Shown in pieces: positions 53,005 through 61,841 of a DNA stretch of 64,000 bases. The DNA is from Massilia putida (GTDB taxonomy: Bacteria > Pseudomonadota > Gammaproteobacteria > Burkholderiales > Burkholderiaceae_D): positions 1,612,001-1,676,000 of the forward strand of contig NZ_CP019038.1 in assembly GCF_001941825.1 (NCBI RefSeq), written 5' to 3'. Every line of letters begins with the position of its first letter. Within the stretch, counting starts at the first letter, position 1. A program made the translations under genes and the position numbers. The notes under the pieces are model-generated. The model made no database searches. It was not told the origin of the DNA and saw nothing but the letters and a program-made list of their open reading frames with translations.

Positions 53005-54618
53005 CTACTCCATTGGACGGCCCGGCGCCGACGCCTCCCGGCTGCGCCGGGCCGCCAGCGCCTGCTCCAGCTTCGGGTCGCGCCCGTAGATATCCGCCGC
53101 GAAGCGCGCACTGCCGTCGCTGTCCACGATGGCGGTGGCGTAGAACATCACGACGGGAATCGGATGGGCCAGATCGACGTGCCGCGTCGGTCCGGGCTGC
53201 AGCTCGTCCTGGATGGCGTCGGCGTTCCACCGGCGCTGCCGGCCGAGCACGTACTGGGCCAGCGCGGCCGGATGCTCGACGCGGATGCAGCCGTGCGACA
53301 GGTCGCGCCGGCTGCGCTCGAACAGCTCGTGCGCCGGGGTCGAGTGCAGATAGATGTCCATCGGGTTGGGCATCGCGAACTTGATCGCCCCCAGCGAGTT
53401 CGTCGGACCCGGGCGCTGGCGCACGCGCGCCCGGCCCGCCTTCAGGTCGGCCACGCCGGCCCCCGGCGGCACCGTCTCCATGTCGTGCCGCTTGAGGTAC
53501 GCAGGATCGCGTTCGAGCTTCGGCAGGATCTCCTTGTCCAGAATGCTGCGCGGGACGTTCCAGTACGGGTTGAATTCGAGGTAACGCATCTGGCCGACGA
53601 ACAGCGGGGTTTCGGTCCTGATCGCGCTGCCGACCACGACCCGCATCTCGAGCGGCGCCTCCGCGCTGCCGGTGCTCGTCGCCCACAGGCGGTAGGCCGG
53701 CAGGTCGACGACGATCAACGGACCGGGCCCGAAATCCGGCAGCCAGCGCAGGCGTTCGAGCGTCAGCTCGAGCTGGCGCACGCGCGTGGCGAGCGGCACG
53801 TTCAGCGCGGCGATGGTGCCACGGCCCAGCACGCCGTCATCCGTCAGGCCGTGACGGGCCTGGAACCGGCGGACGCCCTCTTCCATCCGCTCCCCGTAGA
53901 TGCCGTCGGGGGGCGGTGGCGTATCGGCCGGCAGGTCGCCCAGCAGCACCAGGCGCTCGAACAGCGGCTGCGCGGCCGGGTAGGCGCCGCCGGGCGCGAC
54001 CTTGGCTGGCGGCGCCGGCAGCGCCGGATACGGCTGCCGGGACAAAGCGCGGTACGATGCCAGCGCCGCCTTGACCTGCGCATATTGCTGCAAAGCTGGC
54101 TCGGCGGCCTGCACCGCGGCCTGCAGCTTGCCGCCCGCGAGCCCGGCACGCAGGCGCTCGACCGGATCGTATTGCCGCAGGCGCGTGTCGAGCGCGCGCG
54201 CATGGTATTCGGACCGCACGCGGCCGACGCGCAGGTCGGCCAGGTAGCGCAGCATGGCCGCCGTGAGCGCGACGTCGAACCGCGCCATGTCCGCTTGACC
54301 GGCGCGCAGTTGCCGCTCCAGGGCGTCGGCCCCGTAGTCGAGCGGGTCCAGGCCCTGCAGCGTGGCCCGGCGCAGCACCCACAACGCGGCCGCGGCCGTC
54401 GCCGGATTCCAGGCGGGCGCGTACTTGCGCGGGGCGTAAAACCGTTCGAGCCAGCCGCGTCCGTCGTACGGCCCCGCGGGGAGCGCGGGCGACTGCGCGG
54501 CCTGGACGGCCAGGGCATGGATGGCGGCGGGGATGGGCTGGGCGAGGGTCGGGCGGGGAACGAGGGCCGCGGCTGCACAGAACGCAAGCGCGGCACCGAT
54601 TTTCTGGCTGGGCGTCAT
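53005..54618 (-). CDS. L,D-transpeptidase (YcbB/LdtD type)
   Basis: A 537-residue exported peptidoglycan enzyme that makes 3-3 cross-links. A signal peptide is at about 1-26, then a scaffold domain (about 40-200), a peptidoglycan-binding domain (GIYGERMEEGVRRFQARHGL, about 240-280) and the YkuD catalytic domain with VVVGSAIRTETPLFVGQM and the active site SRRDLSHGCIRVEHP (Cys in SHGC). Length and order match E. coli LdtD. Convergent with the TRIC-type gene, 4 bases between stops. Confidence 0.94.
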   Translation of the reverse strand: MTPSQKIGAALAFCAAAALVPRPTLAQPIPAAIHALAVQAAQSPALPAGPYDGRGWLERFYAPRKYAPAWNPATAAAALWVLRRATLQGLDPLDYGADALERQLRAGQADMARFDVALTAAMLRYLADLRVGRVRSEYHARALDTRLRQYDPVERLRAGLAGGKLQAAVQAAEPALQQYAQVKAALASYRALSRQPYPALPAPPAKVAPGGAYPAAQPLFERLVLLGDLPADTPPPPDGIYGERMEEGVRRFQARHGLTDDGVLGRGTIAALNVPLATRVRQLELTLERLRWLPDFGPGPLIVVDLPAYRLWATSTGSAEAPLEMRVVVGSAIRTETPLFVGQMRYLEFNPYWNVPRSILDKEILPKLERDPAYLKRHDMETVPPGAGVADLKAGRARVRQRPGPTNSLGAIKFAMPNPMDIYLHSTPAHELFERSRRDLSHGCIRVEHPAALAQYVLGRQRRWNADAIQDELQPGPTRHVDLAHPIPVVMFYATAIVDSDGSARFAADIYGRDPKLEQALAARRSREASAPGRPME

Positions 54619-54895
54619 TGATGCTTTCGAACGGCGGCAACCTTGCGTTGCCGAGCCGCATCATACTCTTCGGGCATGGCGCTGCCCAGCCGCGCACGAT
54701 TGAAATGACTGATCCATCAATTGGTATTTCTTCACCGCCTTGCGCCGGCATCCCGGCGGCCGCCCGGCCGCGGGCGACGGCAAGTCCCGAGGCTTCACGC
54801 CGTGGCTGGCTGACGGGCCGCTCAAGCCGTCAAGGGCCGGATCGAGACGCTCCACCGCTCGGGATAATGCAATGTCCTGACAGGTAGGCCGGCAC

Positions 54896-55714
54896 TCATC
54901 CCATCTCCGCATCAGGCTGGCCCGCACTGCCCGCGGTGAGCTCGCCCGCGCCCGCCCACACGATTTCCAGTTCCATGTTGATCGAGCGCGCCAGCCCGTC
55001 CAGGTCGGGGAACAGGGTCGCATTCGTGATATTCATCCGGTACAGCGCCTTCATCGCCTCCTCGCGAACCGTGAACGGCAGGACGATCTTCTTCAGCAGC
55101 GTGGCCGGGTCATCGTAGTGGCGCAGGATGTCGTCCAGGGTCTTGTCCAGCATGCCCGGCACCACCAGGGTTCCGGACTGCGCCACCAGACGCCGGTCCA
55201 TTTCGGTGGGTTCCCCCGTCCAGATGACCGCATTCGTGTTCGGCAGGAAGATCCGGGCGAAATTGTCCGCCTGGCGCGGATCGATGCTGTCGCGGTCCAT
55301 ATGCCTTTGCGTGCGCGGGACCGCCCGCCACAGGCGCGGCGTGTTCAGTGCATAGACGGCGGCGTCGCCGACCGCGCGTTCCAGCGCGAAGAACACCGCG
55401 ACGAACGGCGACTTGGTGAAGTCGAGCAGGCGCGTCGGCGCGCCGTGGTGCTGCATCAGCGCCAGGCAGCGCAGCGCGTTGCCCAGCACGCCGGGATCGC
55501 TGAGGTAGTTATGCGCCTTGCGCTGGAAGATGCGGATCGCCCTCTGCTCGCGTGCGCGCCAGCTGGCGCGGTCGGGGACATAGGCGTTCAGGTAGCGCGA
55601 CAGGGATGTGAGCAGCGGCCAGGCGGCGTCCTGCTGGCCACGGAACGCCCAGCCGTCGAGCTCGGCGCTGAGCGACATGAACTCGTTCCATGTGGTCACG
55701 CGTACTTCGTCCAT
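54896..55714 (-). CDS. FRG-domain protein
   Basis: A 272-residue soluble protein. The FRG domain opens with ELDGWAFRGQQDAAWPLLTSL (FRG at about residues 24-26), followed by ALMQHHGAPTRLLDFTKSPFVAVFFAL, the second conserved block, and FLPNTNAVIWTGEP. FRG-domain proteins are found in phage-defence and toxin-like settings in some genomes, but the biochemical role is unknown to me. Here it stands alone behind a chemotaxis receptor gene (19-base gap), with no other defence gene, so the setting is not informative. Confidence 0.85.
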   Translation of the reverse strand: MDEVRVTTWNEFMSLSAELDGWAFRGQQDAAWPLLTSLSRYLNAYVPDRASWRAREQRAIRIFQRKAHNYLSDPGVLGNALRCLALMQHHGAPTRLLDFTKSPFVAVFFALERAVGDAAVYALNTPRLWRAVPRTQRHMDRDSIDPRQADNFARIFLPNTNAVIWTGEPTEMDRRLVAQSGTLVVPGMLDKTLDDILRHYDDPATLLKKIVLPFTVREEAMKALYRMNITNATLFPDLDGLARSINMELEIVWAGAGELTAGSAGQPDAEMG

Positions 55715-55733
55715 TGGTGTCTTTTCCGGTAAC

Positions 55734-57332
55734 TCAGGCGGCCAGGCGTTTTTGCCACAAGCTTACCACCGGCGTCGCAGGGCCGGCGTCCCCGTCGAGC
55801 CGGAAGGTGCTGACCAGTTGCGCGAGGTGGAACGCGCGGTCCTGCAGGGCCTGCGCCGCCGCCGCCGCCTGCTCCACCAGCGCGGCATTCTGCTGGGTGC
55901 TCGCATCCATCTGCAGTACCGCCGCATTCACCTGGCCCAGGCCACTGCTCTGCTCGGCGCTGGCGGCCGCGATCTCGCTCATCGTCGCGGCCACCTCGGC
56001 GACGCTGCCCACCACGCCCCGCATCGTGGCGCCGGCCTGCCGCGCCAGCTCGCCGCCGCTGTCCACGCTGGCGCGCGACGCCTCGACCAGGCGCTTGATG
56101 TCCTGCGCGGCCGCGCCGGCGCGCTGGGCCAGCGTGCGCACCTCGCCGGCCACCACCGCGAAGCCGCGGCCCAATTCGCCCGCGCGCGCCGCTTCCACCG
56201 AAGCGTTCAACGCCAGGATATTCGTCTGGAAGGCGATGCCGTCGATGACCCCCGTGATATCGGCGATCCGGCGCGACGAGGCGTCGATCGCCGCCATGGT
56301 CTGCACCACGCGCTCGACGACCGCGCTGCTGTCGACGGCAATGCCGCTCGCTTCGCGGGCGCGGCCGCGCGCGGCGTCGGCGTGCGCGGCATTGCGGCTG
56401 ACCGTGGCGCTCAATTCTTCCATGGTGGACGCCGTTTCCTCCAGGGCGCCGGCCTGCTGCTCGGTGCGTTCCGACAGATCCATATTCCCTCGCGCGATCT
56501 CGCGCGCCGCGTCGGCGATCGCGTCGGTGCCGCTGCGGACCTCGCCCACGATCCTGCGCAGGCCGCCGTTCATCTCCTTCAGCGCCTGCATCAACTGGCC
56601 CACCTCGCCGCGCGCGCCCACGTCGATCTCGCTGCTCAGGTCGCCGCCGGCAACGCGGCGCGCCACCCGCACCGCCTGGCGCAGCGGCACCGTGATCGAG
56701 CGCGTGATCCAGACACCGAAACCGACCGCCAGCACGCACGCCAGGCCCGCCAGCAGCACGATCTGCAGGCGCTTCTGCCGATACAGCCCGGCCGCGTCGC
56801 GCCCGCTCTGTTCCATCAGTTTGCCGCCGCCGGCCAGGAAGCCCTTCATGCGCCCGACATACGCCAGCTGGTCCTCGCGCAGGCTGGTCATCAGGAGCGT
56901 GGACGCATCGACCGTGCCGCCGCTGGCGGCCAGCTCGAGGAAGCGCGCCTGTCCCTGCTGGTATTTCGCGCGCAAGGCCATGACCTCGCGGTAGGCCTTG
57001 CGGCCGGCTTCGCTGGACACCATGCCGCCCAGCTTCTGCAGGCCGGCCGCGATCTTCCGCTCGCCCGCCCCGACCTCCGCCGTTTCCCGTTTCAGCACGT
57101 CCGGCCGGTCGGCCAGCAGCATGTTGCGCATCGCGATCGCATTCTCGTCCAGTTGCAGCAGCAACTCGGTGGCGAGCACCACTTGCGGATAACGGTCGTC
57201 GACGATCTGCGCCGTCGCCTGGTTCAGGGCGGCCAGGCTCTGGAGCGCGATGGCGACGATGCCGGCCAACAGGCCGATGACGATGGCGAAACCGAGGCCG
57301 AGGCGCGCGCCGATCTTGAGATTGCTGAACAT
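55734..57332 (-). CDS. Methyl-accepting chemotaxis protein
   Basis: A 532-residue Tsr-like receptor. A transmembrane helix at about 10-30, a four-helix-bundle periplasmic sensor (about 32-190), a second helix (about 193-212), HAMP (about 213-265), and the signalling domain with hairpin tip [23 protein letters not shown] and [18 protein letters not shown]. It ends without a CheR-binding pentapeptide (SLWQKRLAA). The ligand is unknown. No che genes are in the window. Confidence 0.95.
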   Translation of the reverse strand: MFSNLKIGARLGLGFAIVIGLLAGIVAIALQSLAALNQATAQIVDDRYPQVVLATELLLQLDENAIAMRNMLLADRPDVLKRETAEVGAGERKIAAGLQKLGGMVSSEAGRKAYREVMALRAKYQQGQARFLELAASGGTVDASTLLMTSLREDQLAYVGRMKGFLAGGGKLMEQSGRDAAGLYRQKRLQIVLLAGLACVLAVGFGVWITRSITVPLRQAVRVARRVAGGDLSSEIDVGARGEVGQLMQALKEMNGGLRRIVGEVRSGTDAIADAAREIARGNMDLSERTEQQAGALEETASTMEELSATVSRNAAHADAARGRAREASGIAVDSSAVVERVVQTMAAIDASSRRIADITGVIDGIAFQTNILALNASVEAARAGELGRGFAVVAGEVRTLAQRAGAAAQDIKRLVEASRASVDSGGELARQAGATMRGVVGSVAEVAATMSEIAAASAEQSSGLGQVNAAVLQMDASTQQNAALVEQAAAAAQALQDRAFHLAQLVSTFRLDGDAGPATPVVSLWQKRLAA

Positions 57333-57363
57333 GGGATTTTGCGTGGTCGTGGTCGGTAGGAAG

Positions 57364-58446
57364 TCAGAACAGGTGGTGCAGGCCGATGGTCGTCACCAGC
57401 TGCTTGTCGTCGGACGACGCCCCCGTGTAGTTCTGGAAAGCGAATTTCGCCGCACCGCCCGCCTTCTGGTAGGCGGCCTGGACGTAGAACTCGGTGCGCT
57501 TGGAGAACGCAAGCACGTGGCTGACGCTGACCTGGTTGTAGCGCGCCCCCTCCAGGCGGGTATGCGTGTAGCCGAAGTTGAGGGTGGTGCGCGGACCGTA
57601 GCGCCAGGCCGCCCCGAGGTCGGCATTCTTCTGCGTGAAGCCGGGCGCCGCCGGCATGGCGACCCGGCTCTGGGTGTAGAGCGCGTTCATGCGCCAGTCG
57701 CCGACCGTGTAGCCGGCGCCGCCCGCCCACGTGGTCAGGCTGTCGAACACGGTGGTCGCGTTGCCCCGGCCCAGAGTGGCCAGGTACGCCCCGGCGTAAC
57801 CGGCGGCGCGGTTGTTCTGGCGGCTGTACGCCAGGACCATGCGCAGCGGCCCCTGGGCGTAGTTGGCGCCCGCGCTCAGGTTGCGGTTGCGGCTGGCGTC
57901 GCCCGGCTGCTCGCCCAGCCCGGCCATCGCGCTGACCGTCAAGCCGTCGAATGCCGGCGAGGTATAGCGCACCGCATTGTTGAACTGGTAGGTGTTGGCC
58001 AGCGTGTCCAGGTTCCCCGGGTGAAACAGGTAGAAGTTCGTCAGCTGGAATCCGTTGCTCAGCTTGCCCGCATAGTCGAACACGATGTCCGGCATGTTCC
58101 CCAGCGTGACAGTGCCCAGGCTGCCCTGCAGGCCGACCGTGGCGTTGCGGTTGAACAGGCGGCCCGCATTGACCTGGTTGCCGGTGTCGGTGGCAAAGCC
58201 GGCTTCGAGCTGGAACAGGGCTTTCATGCCGCCGCCCAGGTCTTCCGTGCCGCGGAAGCCGATGCGGTCCGGCTGCATCGTCCCCTGGTCGAGGCGGGTC
58301 ACGGCGCCGCCGGCCAGATTGTTGATGTAGGCCACGCCCGCGTCCAGGCTGCCGTAGACCGTGACGTTGCTCTGGGCCTGGGCGCTCGCCGCGGCAACGC
58401 TCCCGAGCGCGGCGACGGCGGCCATGATGGACAGATGCGATTTCAT
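57364..58446 (-). CDS. Outer-membrane porin (second copy)
   Basis: A 360-residue general porin like the one at 26594. A signal peptide at about 1-23 (ASAQAQ), then [40 protein letters not shown], and a C-terminal strand ending GLHHLF with the terminal Phe. GGGGAG precedes the ATG at 58446; an ATG 14 codons upstream lacks such a site. It lies behind the terminator of the aromatic operon, so it is a separate unit. Confidence 0.93.
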   Translation of the reverse strand: MKSHLSIMAAVAALGSVAAASAQAQSNVTVYGSLDAGVAYINNLAGGAVTRLDQGTMQPDRIGFRGTEDLGGGMKALFQLEAGFATDTGNQVNAGRLFNRNATVGLQGSLGTVTLGNMPDIVFDYAGKLSNGFQLTNFYLFHPGNLDTLANTYQFNNAVRYTSPAFDGLTVSAMAGLGEQPGDASRNRNLSAGANYAQGPLRMVLAYSRQNNRAAGYAGAYLATLGRGNATTVFDSLTTWAGGAGYTVGDWRMNALYTQSRVAMPAAPGFTQKNADLGAAWRYGPRTTLNFGYTHTRLEGARYNQVSVSHVLAFSKRTEFYVQAAYQKAGGAAKFAFQNYTGASSDDKQLVTTIGLHHLF

Positions 58447-58524
58447 ATGAACTCCCCTATTGTTTTGGCGGCGGATACCGCGTTTCATGGATAAAACGGC
58501 GTTTCAGATGTGATTTGGGCGCAA

Positions 58525-58599
58525 AAAAAACCGGACCAGCGGTCAGGTTCTTCTTGCGGGTTTGGCGCCGGGCGCGGCGTCTCCTTCCCCGCCCGGCGC
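58525..58599 (-). terminator. Intrinsic terminator of the aromatic-degradation operon, with a GC-rich hairpin before it
   Basis: Read on the minus strand, a hairpin with a 10-bp stem (GCGCCGGGCG at 58599-58590 with CGCCCGGCGC at 58574-58565) comes first. A second stem AACC.GACC/GGTC.GGTT (58551-58531) follows and runs into eight T residues (58532-58525). This is a strong Rho-independent terminator about 55 bases after the reductase stop. Confidence 0.85.
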
Positions 58600-58605
58600 G
58601 CAGCG

Positions 58606-59559
58606 TTACAGGTCGAGCACCAGGCGCCGTCCCTTGCAGCCGGACACGCAGACCATCATCGTCTTGCCGGACTCGCGCTCGGCCTTGGTCAGCACCCCGT
58701 CGCGATGGTCCGGCACGCCGTCCACGACCCGGGTCTCGCACGAGCCGCACACGCCTTCGCGGCAGCTGTGGTCGACATCGACCCCGGCTTCGAGCAGCGC
58801 GTCCAGCAGCGACTTGCCGGTCGGGACGAGCACCATCTTCTGCGAGCGCGCCAGATGGCACTCGTAATCGCTGCCCTGCGCCGCGACCACCGGCTCGGCC
58901 GGGGCGAAGCGCTCGATGTGCACGTTCGGCAGGCCCAGCGCTTCGCACGTCCGCTCGAAGGCGCCCAGCATCGGCGTCGGGCCGCAGCAATAAAAGTGCG
59001 CACTGCCGGGTTTGGCGGTCAGGTAGGCGCGCAGGTCCGGCGGGCCGCCCGCTTCGTCGTCGAAGTGGGTCTGCACGCCGTCCGCGCCGAGCAGGCCCTC
59101 GACGAAGGCCGCTTCGGCGCGGCTGCGCGCGCAGTACAGCAGCTCCACCGACTTGCCCAGGCGGCGCAGCTCGTTCAACATGCCGTAGATCGGCGTGATG
59201 CCGATGCCGCCCGCGATCAGGACCGTGTGCGCCGCCGTCTCGTCCAGCGGGAAGTTGTTGCGCGGCGCGCCGATCGTGATCGTGGCGCCGACCCGCAGCT
59301 GCTCGTGCACGTAGCGCGAACCGCCGCGGCTGTTCTTATCGTGCAGCACGCCGATGACGTAGCGGTGGCGCTCCTGCGGCGAATTCCACAGCGAGTAGCT
59401 GCGCACCACGCCGTTCGGCAAGTGCAGGTCGATATGGGCGCCGGCGGCGAAAGCGGGCAGTTCGGCGCCCTGCGGCGACACCAGCTCGACGCTGACGATG
59501 CCGTTGGCTTCGAAACGCATCGCCTGCACGCGCACGACGATCTGTTGGCTGTTGCTCAT
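58606..59559 (-). CDS. Rieske-oxygenase reductase (PDR/VanB family)
   Basis: A 317-residue phthalate-dioxygenase-reductase-type protein. An FMN-binding domain (RSYSLWNSPQERHRYVIGV), an NAD domain (IAGGIGITPIYGML, FYCCGPTPML) and a C-terminal plant-type [2Fe-2S] domain with SCREGVCGSCETRVVDG and a last Cys in VCVSGCKG. It passes electrons from NADH to the oxygenase encoded just upstream. It is the last gene of the operon, 16 bases after the oxygenase stop. Confidence 0.95.
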   Translation of the reverse strand: MSNSQQIVVRVQAMRFEANGIVSVELVSPQGAELPAFAAGAHIDLHLPNGVVRSYSLWNSPQERHRYVIGVLHDKNSRGGSRYVHEQLRVGATITIGAPRNNFPLDETAAHTVLIAGGIGITPIYGMLNELRRLGKSVELLYCARSRAEAAFVEGLLGADGVQTHFDDEAGGPPDLRAYLTAKPGSAHFYCCGPTPMLGAFERTCEALGLPNVHIERFAPAEPVVAAQGSDYECHLARSQKMVLVPTGKSLLDALLEAGVDVDHSCREGVCGSCETRVVDGVPDHRDGVLTKAERESGKTMMVCVSGCKGRRLVLDL

Positions 59560-59575
59560 GGCATGACTCCGGTAT

Positions 59576-60601
59576 TCAGGCGGCGGTTTCGGCCGCGGCT
59601 ATCTGCGCCTTGGCCAGGGCGCGCAGGTGGCGGCGCAGGCGCACGATGCCCATGTCGTGCTGGTACAGCATTTCGCGCTGGTTGGCGTCCGGCTCCATCG
59701 CTTCCAGGATCACGCGGTCCTGCTCCAGCACCTGCCAGTGGCGCGCCTCCAGGCGGTTCTTGTACAGGAAGCGCCAGGTATCGCGCTGCCAGCCCTCGAC
59801 CTTGCGCACGCGCCAGAAGAACACGGCGGTGGCGCCCTCTTCCATCGGCGCGTAGCCGCCGATGATGATGAAGTTGCCGCCGGGGCCGCCGGTCTTCGGA
59901 TACGGGATCTCGAGGCGCATCCACTGGATGCCGGTCTCGCCGTACTCGGTCCAGTCGAAATTCACGCCGCGCTGGCCTTCCTTCTCGAACACGAAGCCGG
60001 TCTCGGTATCGCGCACGCGGAAGGCGGCCGTCGATTCGCCCTCGGCCATCGAATGCGACTGCTTGTGCAGGAAGGTGCCGTGCATCGGGTCGAGCACGTT
60101 GTCCAGCACGTAGCGGTAGTCGCCCTCCCACTCGGCGTAGCACAGGAAGTGCGCGTAGGCGGGATCGGTCAGCTCGGGCGGCAGGTTCAGCGGCGGCGCG
60201 TCGGCCACGTCCTTGCTGGCGTTGTAGAGGAAGATCGCGCCGGCCGCTTCCTTGACGTGGAACGAGCGCGTCGCCTTGGCGCCTTCGAGCTTGCAGCCCG
60301 GGCTGCCCGGGACGCTGGTCACGACGCCGTCGAAGCGTATCTGCACGCCGTGGTAGCCGCAGGCGATGCGGTCGCCCAGCACGATGCCGAGCGAAAGCGG
60401 CGCGCCGCGGTGCGGGCAGTGGTCTTCCAGCGCGTGCAGCGTGCCGTCGGCTTCGCGCCACAGGACGAATTTCCTGCCCAGGCGGCGCAGCGACACGGGT
60501 TTGTCGGCAACGAAGCCGGACGGGCAGATCGGGTACCACAGGTCTTTCAGGCCGGCTGCGAGGACGGCGTCGACGGGATCATTGGCTACGGTGCGCATCA
60601 T
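59576..60601 (-). CDS. Aromatic ring-hydroxylating/demethylating Rieske oxygenase
   Basis: A 341-residue oxygenase of the VanA/phthalate-type single-subunit group. The Rieske [2Fe-2S] motif is CPHRGAPLSLG then CGYHG (about residues 49-72). The mononuclear-iron region is YVLDNVLDPMHGTFLHK with Asp and two His (about 160-177). The start is one of two ATGs at 60601/60598, following AAAGGACAC. The small hydroxylating subunit of dioxygenases is absent, in line with a monooxygenase or O/N-demethylase. Substrate is unknown; the operon points to a substituted aromatic. Confidence 0.92.
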   Translation of the reverse strand: MMRTVANDPVDAVLAAGLKDLWYPICPSGFVADKPVSLRRLGRKFVLWREADGTLHALEDHCPHRGAPLSLGIVLGDRIACGYHGVQIRFDGVVTSVPGSPGCKLEGAKATRSFHVKEAAGAIFLYNASKDVADAPPLNLPPELTDPAYAHFLCYAEWEGDYRYVLDNVLDPMHGTFLHKQSHSMAEGESTAAFRVRDTETGFVFEKEGQRGVNFDWTEYGETGIQWMRLEIPYPKTGGPGGNFIIIGGYAPMEEGATAVFFWRVRKVEGWQRDTWRFLYKNRLEARHWQVLEQDRVILEAMEPDANQREMLYQHDMGIVRLRRHLRALAKAQIAAAETAA

Positions 60602-60615
60602 GTGTCCTTTCGGGT

Positions 60616-60843
60616 TCAGCATTCGGAGGCCAGGCGCGCGATCTCGGCCTGGTAGTTTTGTTCGGTCCAAGCGGCGCCGCCCGGATAGTTCGGGCCGGTG
60701 CGGTTCAGGTGCGCCACCAGGGCGGACAGCTCGGTGATGCCGGCCGCGAAAGCGCGTTCGATCGAATCGCCCAGCAGGTCTTCCCACGAAGTCGGTTCAC
60801 GGCGGCGGGTCTGGTGGACGGTCAGGTAGCGTTGTTGGTGCAT
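60616..60843 (-). CDS. Small recombinase-like helix-turn-helix protein linked to Rieske clusters
   Basis: A 75-residue protein, QRYLTVHQTRRREPTSWEDL through LGDSIERAFAAGITELSALV and LNRTGPNYPGGAAWTEQNY. The C-terminal part resembles the helix-turn-helix of serine recombinases (LN-x-R/TG-x3-P-x-G-x-x-W). Such small proteins are annotated next to Rieske oxygenases in other genomes; whether they regulate or assist the enzyme is not known. It is translated between the ring-cleavage and oxygenase genes, 14 bases before the latter. Confidence 0.75.
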   Translation of the reverse strand: MHQQRYLTVHQTRRREPTSWEDLLGDSIERAFAAGITELSALVAHLNRTGPNYPGGAAWTEQNYQAEIARLASEC

Positions 60844-60872
60844 GATGTTCTCCTCTCAGTTCTCGAAAACTG

Positions 60873-61841
60873 TCAGTTCTTGCTTTTCTCGGTCAGAAAC
60901 TTGCCTTCGGGCGCCTTGGCGTGGCGCTGGCGGCGCGTATGGCCATCCAGCCCGCCGTCGATCGCCCATTCGGCGAACACGGTCGGTCCCGGCTCGAATT
61001 CGCGCGCTTCCCACGCTTCGTCGAGCTGGTCCTCGTCGGCGTAGTACTCGATCAGGCCGCCGGCCGGATTGCGGAAGTACCAGAAATAGGCCGACGAGAT
61101 CGGGTGCCGGCCCGGGCCCAGTTGCGTGTCCCAGCCCTGGCGCGACACGTGCATGCCGCCGCCGAACACTTCGTGGATGTCGCGCACCGTGAAGGCCACG
61201 TGGTTCAGGCCCGCCTTGCGGTCCGGCGTCTGCAGCAGGAACAGGTCATGGTGCCCGCCCACGTTGGCGCAGCGCAGGAACGCGCCGCGGCCCGGGTAAC
61301 GGTCGGAGGGCACGAAGCCGAAGTGGCTGCAATAAAAGTCCTCGCAGGCCTTCACGTCCTTCACGAAGAACACGACATGGCCCACCTCGATCGGCTCGGC
61401 GCGCTCGTAGGACGGACTGCGCGCGTTCTTGCGCGGGTGGTGCGACCAGGTGTTCATCTGCGCGCACTCGACGTCGACGTCGTGCTTGCGGCTGACCTGG
61501 AAGCGCACCGCCAGCCCGTTCGGGTCGGTGCAGCCGATACGGTCCCCCTCGTCCACCGGGTCCGGCAGCGCGCGCACGATGGCGCGGAAGCGCTCCAGCA
61601 CCTCGGCGGACGACAGCCCCCACACGACTTCGCGCAGGGTCGGCCCCGCCTCGATCGCCGGCGGCAGCGCCGGATCGTCGGAGCGCCGCACGATGACGCG
61701 GCAGGCATTCATGGTTTCGAACACCAGCGCGCTGTCGCTGTCGTCGACCAGCTTCAGGCCCCAGTCGAGGAAGAAGGTCTTGCAGCCGGCGAGGTCGTCC
61801 GCGCCGTAGGTGATTTCGTCGATACCCAGTACGTCCATCAT
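60873..61841 (-). CDS. Two-domain VOC-family extradiol-type ring-cleavage dioxygenase
   Basis: A 322-residue type I extradiol-like enzyme with two vicinal-oxygen-chelate modules. The second holds the metal ligands: His in EVGHVVFFVKD, His in GLNHVAFTVRD, and Glu in GGLIEYYADEDQ. It should open the ring of a catechol-type intermediate made by the oxygenase. GGGAG precedes the start; the first of two ATGs (61841) gives an ATGA overlap with the aldehyde dehydrogenase stop. The family is clear, the substrate is not. Confidence 0.88.
   Translation of the reverse strand: MMDVLGIDEITYGADDLAGCKTFFLDWGLKLVDDSDSALVFETMNACRVIVRRSDDPALPPAIEAGPTLREVVWGLSSAEVLERFRAIVRALPDPVDEGDRIGCTDPNGLAVRFQVSRKHDVDVECAQMNTWSHHPRKNARSPSYERAEPIEVGHVVFFVKDVKACEDFYCSHFGFVPSDRYPGRGAFLRCANVGGHHDLFLLQTPDRKAGLNHVAFTVRDIHEVFGGGMHVSRQGWDTQLGPGRHPISSAYFWYFRNPAGGLIEYYADEDQLDEAWEAREFEPGPTVFAEWAIDGGLDGHTRRQRHAKAPEGKFLTEKSKN

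Noticed and set aside
54619..54895. Intergenic stretch before the FRG gene examined for small genes or defence parts
   Set aside because: No frame with recognisable sequence, no repeat array and no hairpin with T-run was seen.
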